From Roseovarius sp. W115 (GTDB taxonomy: Bacteria; Pseudomonadota; Alphaproteobacteria; Rhodobacterales; Rhodobacteraceae), in the NCBI RefSeq assembly GCF_032842945.2, contig NZ_CP146606.1, forward strand, positions 1,802,501 through 1,866,500: a DNA stretch of 64,000 bases, read 5' to 3'. A program made the position numbers and the translations under genes. Each line of letters begins with the position of its first letter. The stretch's first letter is position 1. Positions 33,824 to 41,879 of the stretch are shown piece after piece. Below the pieces are notes generated by a model that saw only the letters and a list, made by a program, of their open reading frames with translations, did no database searches and was not told the DNA's origin.

Positions 33824-34033
33824 ATGCAGAATGAATGGATTCTCGACGTATTAACTGATTTGAGGACCTTCGCGCATCAGAATGGCTTAACCACTCTGGC
33901 CGAACATCTTGATGATACGCGTCTGGTCGCGGCGTCGTCTTTGACGTCGACAGGGGAAGGGTTAACGGGGAATGAATGCAGAACCGCCCAGGCGGCTGGA
34001 CACGATACTAGAGGAGCTGGAACGCGCCTCTGA
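33824..34033 (+). CDS. Small conserved-looking protein upstream of luxR
   Basis: A 69-residue protein; the ATG at 33824 has a well-spaced AAGGG ribosome site, better than the ATG at 33815. The first 45 residues (beginning MQNEWILDVLTDLRTFA, then HLDDTRLVAASSL) look like a compact helical protein; I recall similar short genes before luxR in other roseobacters. The last 20 residues overlap luxR by 62 bases in another frame and look like shadow sequence. One extra G in the GGGG run at 33967-33970 would instead end the protein at a TGA that overlaps the luxR ATG. Function unknown; a role linked to quorum sensing is suggested only by position. Confidence 0.6.
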   Translation: MQNEWILDVLTDLRTFAHQNGLTTLAEHLDDTRLVAASSLTSTGEGLTGNECRTAQAAGHDTRGAGTRL

Positions 34034-34697
34034 ACCATCGCATCTGCAGGTGATCAGCGAACACCTGCGCGATCTCTTTCGCATCGACCATCTGGTTTAT
34101 CACTGGGTGAGTGCCGCGGGTGATCAATATGGCTGTGGCACATATGATCCTGCGTGGGTCGAAAGGTATCTTGAAAAGGAATATCTACGCGTCGATCCGG
34201 TGATAAAGGGGTGTTACCAGAGGTTTCATCCCGTTGACTGGAAGCGGCTGGATTGGTCAGGCAAACACACCCAGGCGTTTTTGAAAGAAGCGTTGGAGTA
34301 TGGCCTTGGCAATCAGGGGTATTCTGTGCCGTTGCGCGGCCCAAACGGGCAGTTTGCGCTCTTCACGGTGAACCATCGCTGTGACGACGAAACATGGGAT
34401 GATTTCACCGAAAAGCATCGCCGGGAGCTGATCCTCTGTGCGAATTACTTTAACCAAAAAGCGCTGGAATTCGAGCCGGATCGCGCGCCGGCGCCAGCGC
34501 GACAGTTAAGCCCGCGTGAGGTTGAGGCGCTGACGCTTCTGGCGTTGGGGTATGGTCGTGCTCAAGTGGCCGATACCATGTCGATCTCAGAACACACCTT
34601 GCGCGTCTACATCGAGTCGGCTCGTTTCAAACTGGGTGCTACCAACACGGTGCACGCGATTGCCCGGGCGATCAGCCAGGGTTTGATCGTGATTTGA
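33972..34697 (+). CDS. luxR: LuxR-family quorum-sensing transcriptional regulator
   Basis: A 241-residue regulator with an N-terminal autoinducer-binding domain (about 15-165; aromatic and acidic ligand-pocket signature in YHWVSAAGDQYG, YDPAWVERYLEKEYLRVDPV) and a C-terminal LuxR helix-turn-helix (about 175-240; LSPREVEALTLLALGYGRAQVADTM, SEHTLRVYIESARFKLGATN). It binds an N-acyl-homoserine lactone and controls transcription. The autoinducer synthase gene follows 92 bases downstream on the same strand. The gene starts within the end of the small gene at 33824. The specific lactone cannot be read from sequence. Confidence 0.92.
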   Translation: MNAEPPRRLDTILEELERASEPSHLQVISEHLRDLFRIDHLVYHWVSAAGDQYGCGTYDPAWVERYLEKEYLRVDPVIKGCYQRFHPVDWKRLDWSGKHTQAFLKEALEYGLGNQGYSVPLRGPNGQFALFTVNHRCDDETWDDFTEKHRRELILCANYFNQKALEFEPDRAPAPARQLSPREVEALTLLALGYGRAQVADTMSISEHTLRVYIESARFKLGATNTVHAIARAISQGLIVI

Positions 34698-34711
34698 TCC
34701 ACGTTTGTGTC

Positions 34712-34735
34712 TGCGCAACGCACGGTGGTTGCGTA
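34712..34735. promoter_or_regulatory. Candidate lux box upstream of luxI
   Basis: TGCGCAAC and GTTGCGTA form an inverted repeat (seven of eight pairs) around an eight-base centre, 54 bases before the luxI ATG. Position and symmetry fit a LuxR-type operator, although the bases differ from the Vibrio lux box. Confidence 0.45.
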
Positions 34736-34789
34736 AGCTGTTAAGTCCTTCTTTCCAAAGCTTGGTTCAACCAACATGGGAGGACCAAC

Positions 34790-35425
34790 ATGCTGCGCTA
34801 CATATACGCCGATGAATTGCATCGGTTTCCGAGACTTCGAGAAGGAATGTTTCGGGACAGGGCCGATCAGTTCAAGTCTCGCCTCGGCTGGGAGGTCGAA
34901 GTGGATGCAAACGGGTATGAGCATGACCATTACGACACGCTCAATCCGCTTTATGTGATTTGGGAAGGGTCAGATGGACGGCATGGCGGATCAATGCGCT
35001 TTTTGCCTACCACTGGCCAGACAATGATCAACGATCACTTTCAGCATCTCCTGGGCGGTGGCACCATCGAAAGCCCGCTGATCTGGGAATGCACGCGGTT
35101 TTGTCTTGCGCGGGGTGCCGAAAGCCGTGTCGCCGCGGCGCTCATGCTGGGAGGCGGAGAGTTGATGCGCCACTTTGGAGTGCGCCATTTTGCGGGGGTT
35201 TTCGATGCACGGATGGTGCGGATTTACCGGGTGATCGGATCGTCACCAGAGATACTTGGCAGTGACGGCGAGGGGCGCGACCAAATCAGCGTTGGACTTT
35301 GGGAGTTTACCGAAGATGCGCGCGCTCAGGTGGCCAAGCGAGCCAACGTGACGTCAGAGCTATCTGAACTTTGGTTCAGGCGCAGTTTTGGTGATGCTGA
35401 AATCGCCTTTGCGCAATCTGCTTGA
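34790..35425 (+). CDS. luxI: Acyl-homoserine-lactone synthase (LuxI family)
   Basis: A 211-residue autoinducer synthase. The family-conserved residues are visible: Arg in FRDRADQF, Phe/Trp in RLGWEVEVD, paired Asp residues in YEHDHYDTLNPLYV, GGSMRFLPTTG near residue 65 and ECTRFCLARG near residue 103. It makes an acyl-homoserine lactone from S-adenosylmethionine and an acyl carrier protein in the cytoplasm. GGGAGG precedes the ATG. With luxR it forms a complete quorum-sensing circuit; the inverted repeat upstream suggests positive feedback. Confidence 0.93.
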   Translation: MLRYIYADELHRFPRLREGMFRDRADQFKSRLGWEVEVDANGYEHDHYDTLNPLYVIWEGSDGRHGGSMRFLPTTGQTMINDHFQHLLGGGTIESPLIWECTRFCLARGAESRVAAALMLGGGELMRHFGVRHFAGVFDARMVRIYRVIGSSPEILGSDGEGRDQISVGLWEFTEDARAQVAKRANVTSELSELWFRRSFGDAEIAFAQSA

Positions 35426-35472
35426 AGCGGCTTTCGCTGGCACCTGGACAGAGGCGGTTGTAGGGTCGGCGC

Positions 35473-36996
35473 ATGTCGACCCTTGCCCCCGTATTCTCTG
35501 ATGACCAGGCTGAAGCGCATGATCGCATTTCAGAGGTTCTGCGCGAGGTGGGCGTGGATCTGGACGATGCGATCCTGACCCCACCACGAGAGGGAAAATC
35601 CTCGGTTATGGCGGTTGTGGGCAAGGCGGGGTCTGGCAAGACCTTGTTGCTTGCCGAGCTCTATCGCGCGCTGGAAGAGGCGGGGGTTGATGTTGTTTCA
35701 GGAGATTGGGAAGGGCGTCGGCGCAAGGACCGTCGCACATTGGCGATACTGGCTCCAACCAACAAAGCCGCCAGCGTGTTGCGCATGCGTGGTGTTCCCG
35801 CCACGACCATTCATCGCATCCTCTATACGCCGGTTTACGACCCGGAGTATGAACGCATCGCCGCCTGGCTTTCCGGGCAAGGAGAGCGGCCCGAGATCGA
35901 AGGCTTGACCGACGAGGCGTTGGATCGCGCGCATACGTTTTTCCAAAGCCACAAGTCCATACCCGGTGCGCTGGCGGCGGCTGGGCTGCGCGGGTCGGAC
36001 TTCATCACCGGATGGAAGCGGCGCGAAGATCCTCTTGATATTGGGTTTATTGATGAGGCCTCGATGCTGGATGACAAGCAGTTCGAGGACCTCAAGGACA
36101 TCTTTCCAACCCTATTGCTTTTTGGGGACCCCGCGCAGCTTGCGCCAGTGAATCAATCCGGTGCGATGGTTTTTGACGGGTTGCCTGCTCCGGCTACGCT
36201 GAGCCTGAGCCGGGTGCACAGGCAGGATGCGGACAATCCGATCTTGGATTTGGCGCATGCCTTGTCTGATTCTGAAGTTGGGTTCGAAGAGTTTGAGCGT
36301 CTGGTTGAGACGACAGCCGGCAAAGATGATCGCGTCGTCTGGGCGAACAGGGTAGAGGTGGACCTCATGGCCCGCAGTCCGGTGTTGGTCTGGCGTAATG
36401 CGACGCGCATTCGTCTGATCAATGCATTTCGGTCGGTACATGGTGCGCCGGAGACCGAGCTTCTGGAAGGTGAGCCGCTAATTTGTGACGGGATTGAACT
36501 GCCGCTCAAACACCGTAAGAAGCGGCTCGATCTTGAAGCGCGCGGTCTGATCAAAGGGGCGCAGGTGATCTATCTTGGACCGGGGCGCAAACCGGGTTTT
36601 TCCCGTTTGCATGTGATGGGAGCCGAGGATCCGCGCGTGTCTGCCGCGTCAATTGTGAAGATTGAAAAACCCGACGAAGAGGAACCGTTCATCCCATTTG
36701 CAGCGCGTATGGGGGCCACTTTTTTGCACGGCGCGGCAGTGACCATTCACAAGGCGCAAGGCAGTCAGTGGCCCGATGTACAGGTTTTTGCGCCTGACCT
36801 GTATGCGGCTGCGCGTATGGGCAGGACTGAAGCCGGTCAGCCGCTTTGGAAGCGGTTGGCCTATGTGGCGATCACGCGGGCCGAGGAACGGCTGCATTGG
36901 GTGGTGCGCAACCGAATTGCCAAGCCTACAGGCAGTTTGCGTGTGGATGATTTGAAAGCAGCGCCCGTGCCGTTGGAATTGGAGGTCGAGACATGA
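35473..36996 (+). CDS. ATP-dependent DNA helicase, RecD/TraA-like (UvrD_C_2)
   Basis: A 507-residue SF1B-type helicase. Walker A GKAGSGKTLL near residue 55, Walker B IGFIDEASMLDD near residue 192, the motif III GDPAQLAPV near residue 216, and the C-terminal UvrD_C_2 motif VTIHKAQGSQWPDV near residue 428 followed by YVAITRAEERL (motif VI). The domain order matches RecD without RecBC, a class found in many alphaproteobacteria, and its role there (repair or replication restart) is not well defined. It lies 47 bases after luxI and overlaps the next SDR gene by four bases. Confidence 0.88.
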   Translation: MSTLAPVFSDDQAEAHDRISEVLREVGVDLDDAILTPPREGKSSVMAVVGKAGSGKTLLLAELYRALEEAGVDVVSGDWEGRRRKDRRTLAILAPTNKAASVLRMRGVPATTIHRILYTPVYDPEYERIAAWLSGQGERPEIEGLTDEALDRAHTFFQSHKSIPGALAAAGLRGSDFITGWKRREDPLDIGFIDEASMLDDKQFEDLKDIFPTLLLFGDPAQLAPVNQSGAMVFDGLPAPATLSLSRVHRQDADNPILDLAHALSDSEVGFEEFERLVETTAGKDDRVVWANRVEVDLMARSPVLVWRNATRIRLINAFRSVHGAPETELLEGEPLICDGIELPLKHRKKRLDLEARGLIKGAQVIYLGPGRKPGFSRLHVMGAEDPRVSAASIVKIEKPDEEEPFIPFAARMGATFLHGAAVTIHKAQGSQWPDVQVFAPDLYAAARMGRTEAGQPLWKRLAYVAITRAEERLHWVVRNRIAKPTGSLRVDDLKAAPVPLELEVET

Positions 36997-37727
36997 AGAG
37001 CATTCTGATCACCGGGGCCAGCTCCGGCATTGGGCGCGCAACAGCAGAAGAATTTCTTAAGGCAGGATGGCGTGTGGGATGTGTGGCGCGGCGCGCGGAG
37101 AAGCTGGATGAGATCACGTCATCCCATAAGGCGGCTATCGCTCTGCCTGCGGATGTGACCGATATGGCTGCAATGCAGGATGTTTTCACGACTTTTGTCG
37201 CCTCGGTTGGTCGGATTGATGCCGTGTTCAACAACGCCGGGATGTTTGGTCCTTCCACCTCTCCGGATGAGGTGAGCCTTGATGCCTTTGATCAAGTCAT
37301 CAATGTCAATGTGCGGGGCATGTTCATCACCGCCAAACTCGCCTTTGCACAGATGCGTGCGCAGGATCCCCAAGGCGGGCGGATTATCAATAACGGTTCG
37401 CTCTCGGCCCACAACCCGCGTCCCGGCTCTATTTGCTACACAACCTCGAAGCACGCTGTGACTGGTATGACGCGATCCATTTCTCTTGATGGGCGGCCCT
37501 TCAACATCGCCTGTGGGCAAATCGACATTGGCAATGCACGTACCGAGTTGGTCGAAGATCTGAATGCCCGTATTCTGGCCGAAAACCCCGATGCGACGCT
37601 GATGCCGATGATGGATGTGGGTGATGCCGCGCGGTCTGTTTTGCACATGGCCAGCCTGCCTTTGGAGGCCAATGTGCAATTCATGACGGTTCTGGCCACC
37701 ACCATGCCCTATATCGGACGCGGCTGA
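36993..37727 (+). CDS. Short-chain dehydrogenase/reductase
   Basis: A 244-residue SDR with TGASSGIGRATAE near residue 7, NNAG near residue 79, a Ser in NNGSLSAHNP and the active-site ICYTTSKHA near residue 150. An Arg-rich stretch after beta-2 (CVARRAEKL) suggests NADPH. The substrate is unknown. It overlaps the helicase gene by four bases (ATGA), so translation is coupled although the functions appear unrelated. It is not closely like the SDR pair at 8192-9758. Confidence 0.87.
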   Translation: MKSILITGASSGIGRATAEEFLKAGWRVGCVARRAEKLDEITSSHKAAIALPADVTDMAAMQDVFTTFVASVGRIDAVFNNAGMFGPSTSPDEVSLDAFDQVINVNVRGMFITAKLAFAQMRAQDPQGGRIINNGSLSAHNPRPGSICYTTSKHAVTGMTRSISLDGRPFNIACGQIDIGNARTELVEDLNARILAENPDATLMPMMDVGDAARSVLHMASLPLEANVQFMTVLATTMPYIGRG

Positions 37728-37768
37728 ATTCGCTTGATTTACCCCAAGTTTGCAGCAAGGCTGATGCT

Positions 37769-38113
37769 ATGACCGTTCAGACACCCGTTCCTTTTTCGAG
37801 CTTCAAGGGACCAGAGCAGGTTGCCTTTCACAGAACAGAGCTTTCCGTGATCCTGTCCGTCTATGGGCGCATGGTGGCCGCTGGCGAATGGCGCGACTAT
37901 GGGATTTCCTCGCTCAAGGACGTAGCGATCTTCTCAGTCTTCCGCCGCACGGCGGAACATCCTTTGTACCGGATTGAAAAACGGCCAAAGCTGCGTGGGC
38001 GGCAAGGTCAGTACGCCGTCATCGGTATGGATGGGCAGATCCTGAAACGCGGATCTGATTTGCGGACCGTGCTGCGTGTGCTTGAGCGCAAGCTTATCCG
38101 AGCCATCGACTAA
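37769..38113 (+). CDS. DUF2794 family protein
   Basis: A 114-residue basic protein matching DUF2794, an uncharacterised alphaproteobacterial family: FHRTELSVILSVYGRMVAAGEWRDY followed by AIFSVFRRTAEHPLYRIEKRPKL. It has no membrane segment. Conservation in the class suggests a basic cellular role, but none is known to me. The gene lies 41 bases after the SDR gene and twelve bases before the aminotransferase gene. Confidence 0.88.
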   Translation: MTVQTPVPFSSFKGPEQVAFHRTELSVILSVYGRMVAAGEWRDYGISSLKDVAIFSVFRRTAEHPLYRIEKRPKLRGRQGQYAVIGMDGQILKRGSDLRTVLRVLERKLIRAID

Positions 38114-38125
38114 AGCGAGAATGAC

Positions 38126-39265
38126 ATGACGACGCTGCCCGATTTTCGGCTTGAGACGCATTTTGCCAAATGGGAGTTCAAGGCGCGCTACCACATGACC
38201 GCCTCGGATGCAGAAAGCATGTCGCTGGATACGTTGTTGGAGATGGCCACGCCTGAAGACCGAGACGCGTTTGAGACAATGTGGCTTGGCTATACCGAAA
38301 CCTTTGGTGCACCTGAACTGCGCGATGAGATTGCCGGGACATATGTTGGGCAAAACTCTGAAAACATTTTGTGCTTTGCTGGCGCCAGCGAAGGCATTTT
38401 TGCCGCCAACACAGTGCTTTTGGATCGTGACAGCCATGCAATTGTGGTCACGCCGAACTACCAGTCGCATGAAACCCTGCCAATTGCGATTTGCGAGGCC
38501 ACGGGAGTACCACTTGACCCCGAAGATGGCTGGTCCTTGGACATTGACCGCATTGCGGCAGCTATTCGGCCTAATACGCGTTTGGTGACGATCAATTTCC
38601 CGCACAATCCAACAGGCACAATCCTGCCTTTGGATCGCTACGAGGCGCTGATCGCGCTGTGTCGCAAGCACGGCATCTACATTCTGCATGACGAGATTTT
38701 CAATGGGTTAGGACCCAGCGATGCGATGCATCTTCCGTTCATCGCGGATGTTTATGAGCGTGGTCTGTCGCTCGGGGTGATGTCGAAATCCTATGGGCTC
38801 CCTGGATTGCGCATTGGGTGGATTGCCAGTCAGGACAAAGATGTGCTGTCCCGGATGGAGCGGCTCAAGCATTACCTGTCGATCTGCAATTCCGGGCCGA
38901 GTGAGCAATTGGCGCGTATTGCCTTGAAAAACCGAGATCAGATTTTGGCGCGCAACTGCGCCATCGTGGACGAAAACCTGCCAAAATGGGAGGCGTTCTT
39001 TGCGCGGTTTCCGAACTTGTTTGAATGGCAGCGGCCCGACGGCTCTTGCATGGCCTTTCCACGCTACAGGGGCGCAGAGGGTGTAGAGGCGTTTGCGCGA
39101 TCATTGGTGGAAGAGGCGGGTGTCCTGCTTTTGCCAAGCACGATCTACAGCTCGGAGCTTGGACCGACCCCGACCGACCGTTTTCGCCTTGGCTTTGGCC
39201 GCAGCGGCCTGGACGAAGGGCTGGCGGCGATGGAAGCGCATATCATGGCGAATACAAAAAACTGA
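38126..39265 (+). CDS. Pyridoxal-phosphate aminotransferase, class I/II
   Basis: A 379-residue fold type I aminotransferase. NFPHNPTG near residue 155 supplies the cofactor ring and substrate-carboxylate contacts, DEIF near residue 191 the Asp for the pyridine nitrogen, and the SKSYGLPGLRIGW segment near residue 218 holds the Schiff-base Lys. The C-terminal Arg is in RFRLGFGRSG. The substrate is not clear; the sequence style is that of general amino acid or capreomycidine-type aminotransferases rather than aspartate aminotransferase. It lies in a row of small same-strand genes of unrelated roles. Confidence 0.85.
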   Translation: MTTLPDFRLETHFAKWEFKARYHMTASDAESMSLDTLLEMATPEDRDAFETMWLGYTETFGAPELRDEIAGTYVGQNSENILCFAGASEGIFAANTVLLDRDSHAIVVTPNYQSHETLPIAICEATGVPLDPEDGWSLDIDRIAAAIRPNTRLVTINFPHNPTGTILPLDRYEALIALCRKHGIYILHDEIFNGLGPSDAMHLPFIADVYERGLSLGVMSKSYGLPGLRIGWIASQDKDVLSRMERLKHYLSICNSGPSEQLARIALKNRDQILARNCAIVDENLPKWEAFFARFPNLFEWQRPDGSCMAFPRYRGAEGVEAFARSLVEEAGVLLLPSTIYSSELGPTPTDRFRLGFGRSGLDEGLAAMEAHIMANTKN

Positions 39266-39283
39266 TACGACAGGGCGCTTGCC

Positions 39284-40477
39284 ATGCCGGAAAAGAGCCA
39301 CATGACGTGGGATGCGATCATCCTGGGCGCTGGGGGTGCCGGACTTTTGGCCGCCGCGACGGCTGGTCAGGCGGGGGCACGCGTTTTGCTGTTGGACCAC
39401 GCCGACAAGGCTGGCAAGAAAATCCTGATTTCAGGCGGCGGGCGGTGCAACTTCACTAACACAGGGTGTGAGGCCAGTTGTTTTCTTTCCGAAAATCCCC
39501 ATTTCGCGAAATCTGCGCTGAGCCGGTATACCCAATGGGATTTTCTGGCGCTGATCGAAAGCTATGGCATTGCCTGGCACGAGAAAACCTTGGGACAACT
39601 TTTTTGTGATGGCTCCGCGCGGCAAGTTGTTGCGATGTTGCTGGAGGAATGCGCGAAAGGGAAGGTTGATGTGCGCCTGTCCACGCAGATCAGTGAGATT
39701 GCCCATCACGATGGTCTTTTTCATGTTGCAGGCGAACGCGGACGTAACTTGGTGATTGCCACCGGTGGTCCTTCTATTCCCAAGATGGGGGCGACCGGCA
39801 TCGCCTATGACATTGCCCGACAATTTGGCGTGCCAGTAGTCACGCCGCGACCGGCATTGGTGCCGCTTACTTTGGGTGAGACAGACCGGTATTTTAAAGA
39901 CATCTCAGGTGTGGCAGTGCCCGCCATTGCGTCGGTAGAAGGCGCGCAGTTCGAAGAGGCGGCACTGTTCACACATCGTGGTTTATCTGGTCCATCGATT
40001 TTGCAAATATCCTCCTATTGGTCACCGGGCCAGCCTATCTGGCTCAACCTGTTGCCGGATGCGCATGCAGTGTTGAAAGAGGCCAAGGCGCAAATGCCAA
40101 AGGCGCACATGAAAGCAGCATTGGCAGAGCACGTGCCAAAGCGGCTGGCCGAAGCGTTACATAACCTCCTTGGGATCACCAAAGAGCTTGCTAATGTTCC
40201 GGATGCTGCCCTTGAGGCGGCAGCCAACAGGTTAACACATCTGCAGTTTCATCCGACCGGAACAGAAGGCTATGCCAAAGCCGAGGTGACAGCAGGCGGC
40301 ATTGATACTGGTGCCTTGTCTTCAAAAACCATGGAAGTCAAAGCTGTGCCGGGACTTTTTGCCATTGGTGAGGCTATAGATGTCACCGGGTGGCTCGGAG
40401 GGTACAATTTCCAATGGGCGTGGTCGTCGGCAGTTGCTGCAGGCACTGAAATTGGGGATCGGGCCACCCGTGCTTGA
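39284..40477 (+). CDS. FAD-dependent oxidoreductase (HI0933/BaiN family, TIGR03862-like)
   Basis: A 397-residue flavoprotein with the dinucleotide motif ILGAGGAGLLAAA near residue 12, GKKILISGGGRCNFTN near residue 45, the family tag, and the C-terminal GEAIDVTGWLGGYNFQWAWSSA that closes the FAD site. Members resemble HI0933 and the BaiN oxidoreductases. The exact substrate is unknown. The ATG at 39284 is used; an ATG at 39302 is a close alternative. A terminator hairpin follows, shared with ctpA on the other strand. Confidence 0.86.
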   Translation: MPEKSHMTWDAIILGAGGAGLLAAATAGQAGARVLLLDHADKAGKKILISGGGRCNFTNTGCEASCFLSENPHFAKSALSRYTQWDFLALIESYGIAWHEKTLGQLFCDGSARQVVAMLLEECAKGKVDVRLSTQISEIAHHDGLFHVAGERGRNLVIATGGPSIPKMGATGIAYDIARQFGVPVVTPRPALVPLTLGETDRYFKDISGVAVPAIASVEGAQFEEAALFTHRGLSGPSILQISSYWSPGQPIWLNLLPDAHAVLKEAKAQMPKAHMKAALAEHVPKRLAEALHNLLGITKELANVPDAALEAAANRLTHLQFHPTGTEGYAKAEVTAGGIDTGALSSKTMEVKAVPGLFAIGEAIDVTGWLGGYNFQWAWSSAVAAGTEIGDRATRA

Positions 40478-40487
40478 GCCAAGTAAA

Positions 40488-40515
40488 AGAGCCGTGGGTT
40501 TTAAACCACGGCTCT
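40488..40515 (-). terminator. Intrinsic terminator between convergent genes
   Basis: AGAGCCGTGG pairs perfectly with CCACGGCTCT over ten bases around an eight-base loop. Read leftwards it is followed by TTTACTT, so it terminates ctpA; the strong stem may also stop the rightward flavoprotein transcript. Confidence 0.85.
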
Positions 40516-40537
40516 CTCTGGGTTCTGAATGTTCGCG

Positions 40538-41872
40538 TTATTGGTCGTCGCCGAGCGCTGAAAGGCCCTTGAGGATGTCTATGGCGTAGGCCAGCTGATA
40601 GTCTTCTTCGCGCAGTTTGGCGACTTCTTCGGCCTTCGCACGCTCTTCTTCAATCTGACGAATTTCGTCTTCGCTCAGGCTGTCATTGCCCAGGCTACCG
40701 CGCAGGTCCGCCTCAGAGCGTGAACGGCGGTTTGTGTCCTCTTCCTCGTCTTCATTCGCACGGGAGCGAGGCTGTTCAACAACAATGTCCGGGCTGACGC
40801 CCAAAGCCTGAATGGATCGACCCGACGGAGTGTAGTAGCGCGCCGTGGTCAGGCGCATCGCGCCGTCACCACGCAGGGGCATCACTGTCTGAACCGAACC
40901 TTTACCAAAACTCTTGGTGCCGACGACCACCGCGCGGCGATGATCCTGCAGTGCACCGGCGACAATCTCGGATGCACTGGCGGAGCCGCCATTGATCAGC
41001 ACCACGATTGGTTTGCCTTCTGCGAGATCGCCGGGTGTTGCGTTGAACCGTTCACCATCCTCTGGATTGCGGCCCCGCGTGCTGACGATTTCACCTTTTT
41101 CAAGAAAGGCGTCCGAGACTTGGATCGCCTGTGTCAGCAAACCGCCAGGGTTATTGCGCAGATCCAGTACAATGCCGGCGACGCTCTCTTCGCCCCCGGC
41201 TTCTTCGATCTGTTCGGCCAAGCCACTTTCAAGGTTCTTGTAGGTCTGATCATTAAATGTCGTCACCCGCAGAACCACGGTGTCCCGTTCGGTGCGTGCA
41301 CGAACCGCCGTTAGCTTGATCGTGTCGCGGATGATCGAGACGTCGAAAGGCTCAGTTTCACCTTCACGCACGACGGTAATAACGATCTCGCTGCCCACGG
41401 GACCACGCATGAGCTCGACCGCCTCGTTCAGGTTCAGTCCCAGAACGCTTTCGCCGTCTACATGCGTGATGAAGTCACCGGACTCGATACCGGCGCTTTC
41501 TGCCGGGGTGCCGTCAATAGGCGAGACCACTTTGACAAAGCCCTCTTCCAAGGTCACCTCGATGCCAAGTCCGCCAAACTCGCCCCGTGTTTGCACACGC
41601 ATATCGGCGGCGTCATCTGGGCTGAGGTAACTGGAGTGCGGATCAAGCGATGTGAGCATGCCGTTGATGGCTGCTTCGATAAGGTCGCTTTCCTCTACTT
41701 CCTCGACATATTGAGCACGGATGCGTTCGAAAATATCACCGAAAAGGTCAAGCTGTTCATAGACATTTGATGTTTTCGCAGCTTCCTGAGCCAGAAGCGG
41801 CGCGGCCACCTGGGTTGTCACAACGCCTCCGGTGAGGGTACCAACAGCCGCAGCCAATAGGAATTTCTTCAT
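40538..41872 (-). CDS. ctpA: Carboxyl-terminal processing protease (CtpA, peptidase S41)
   Basis: A 444-residue periplasmic protease with a signal peptide (cleavage after LLA near residue 28), a PDZ domain (about 85-165; GEFGGLGIEVTLEEGFVKVVSPIDG), and the S41 catalytic domain with Ser in NGGSASASEIVAGAL and Lys in GTKSFGKGSVQTV. The C-terminal 80 residues are acidic and low-complexity. Ctp enzymes trim or degrade envelope proteins, including murein hydrolases. The ATG at 41872 has an AAGGA site; an ATG at 41890 overlaps the previous gene. It follows an EnvC-like gene by seven bases, a pairing that suggests control of cell wall cleavage. Confidence 0.93.
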   Translation of the reverse strand: MKKFLLAAAVGTLTGGVVTTQVAAPLLAQEAAKTSNVYEQLDLFGDIFERIRAQYVEEVEESDLIEAAINGMLTSLDPHSSYLSPDDAADMRVQTRGEFGGLGIEVTLEEGFVKVVSPIDGTPAESAGIESGDFITHVDGESVLGLNLNEAVELMRGPVGSEIVITVVREGETEPFDVSIIRDTIKLTAVRARTERDTVVLRVTTFNDQTYKNLESGLAEQIEEAGGEESVAGIVLDLRNNPGGLLTQAIQVSDAFLEKGEIVSTRGRNPEDGERFNATPGDLAEGKPIVVLINGGSASASEIVAGALQDHRRAVVVGTKSFGKGSVQTVMPLRGDGAMRLTTARYYTPSGRSIQALGVSPDIVVEQPRSRANEDEEEDTNRRSRSEADLRGSLGNDSLSEDEIRQIEEERAKAEEVAKLREEDYQLAYAIDILKGLSALGDDQ

Positions 41873-41879
41873 CGGGTTT

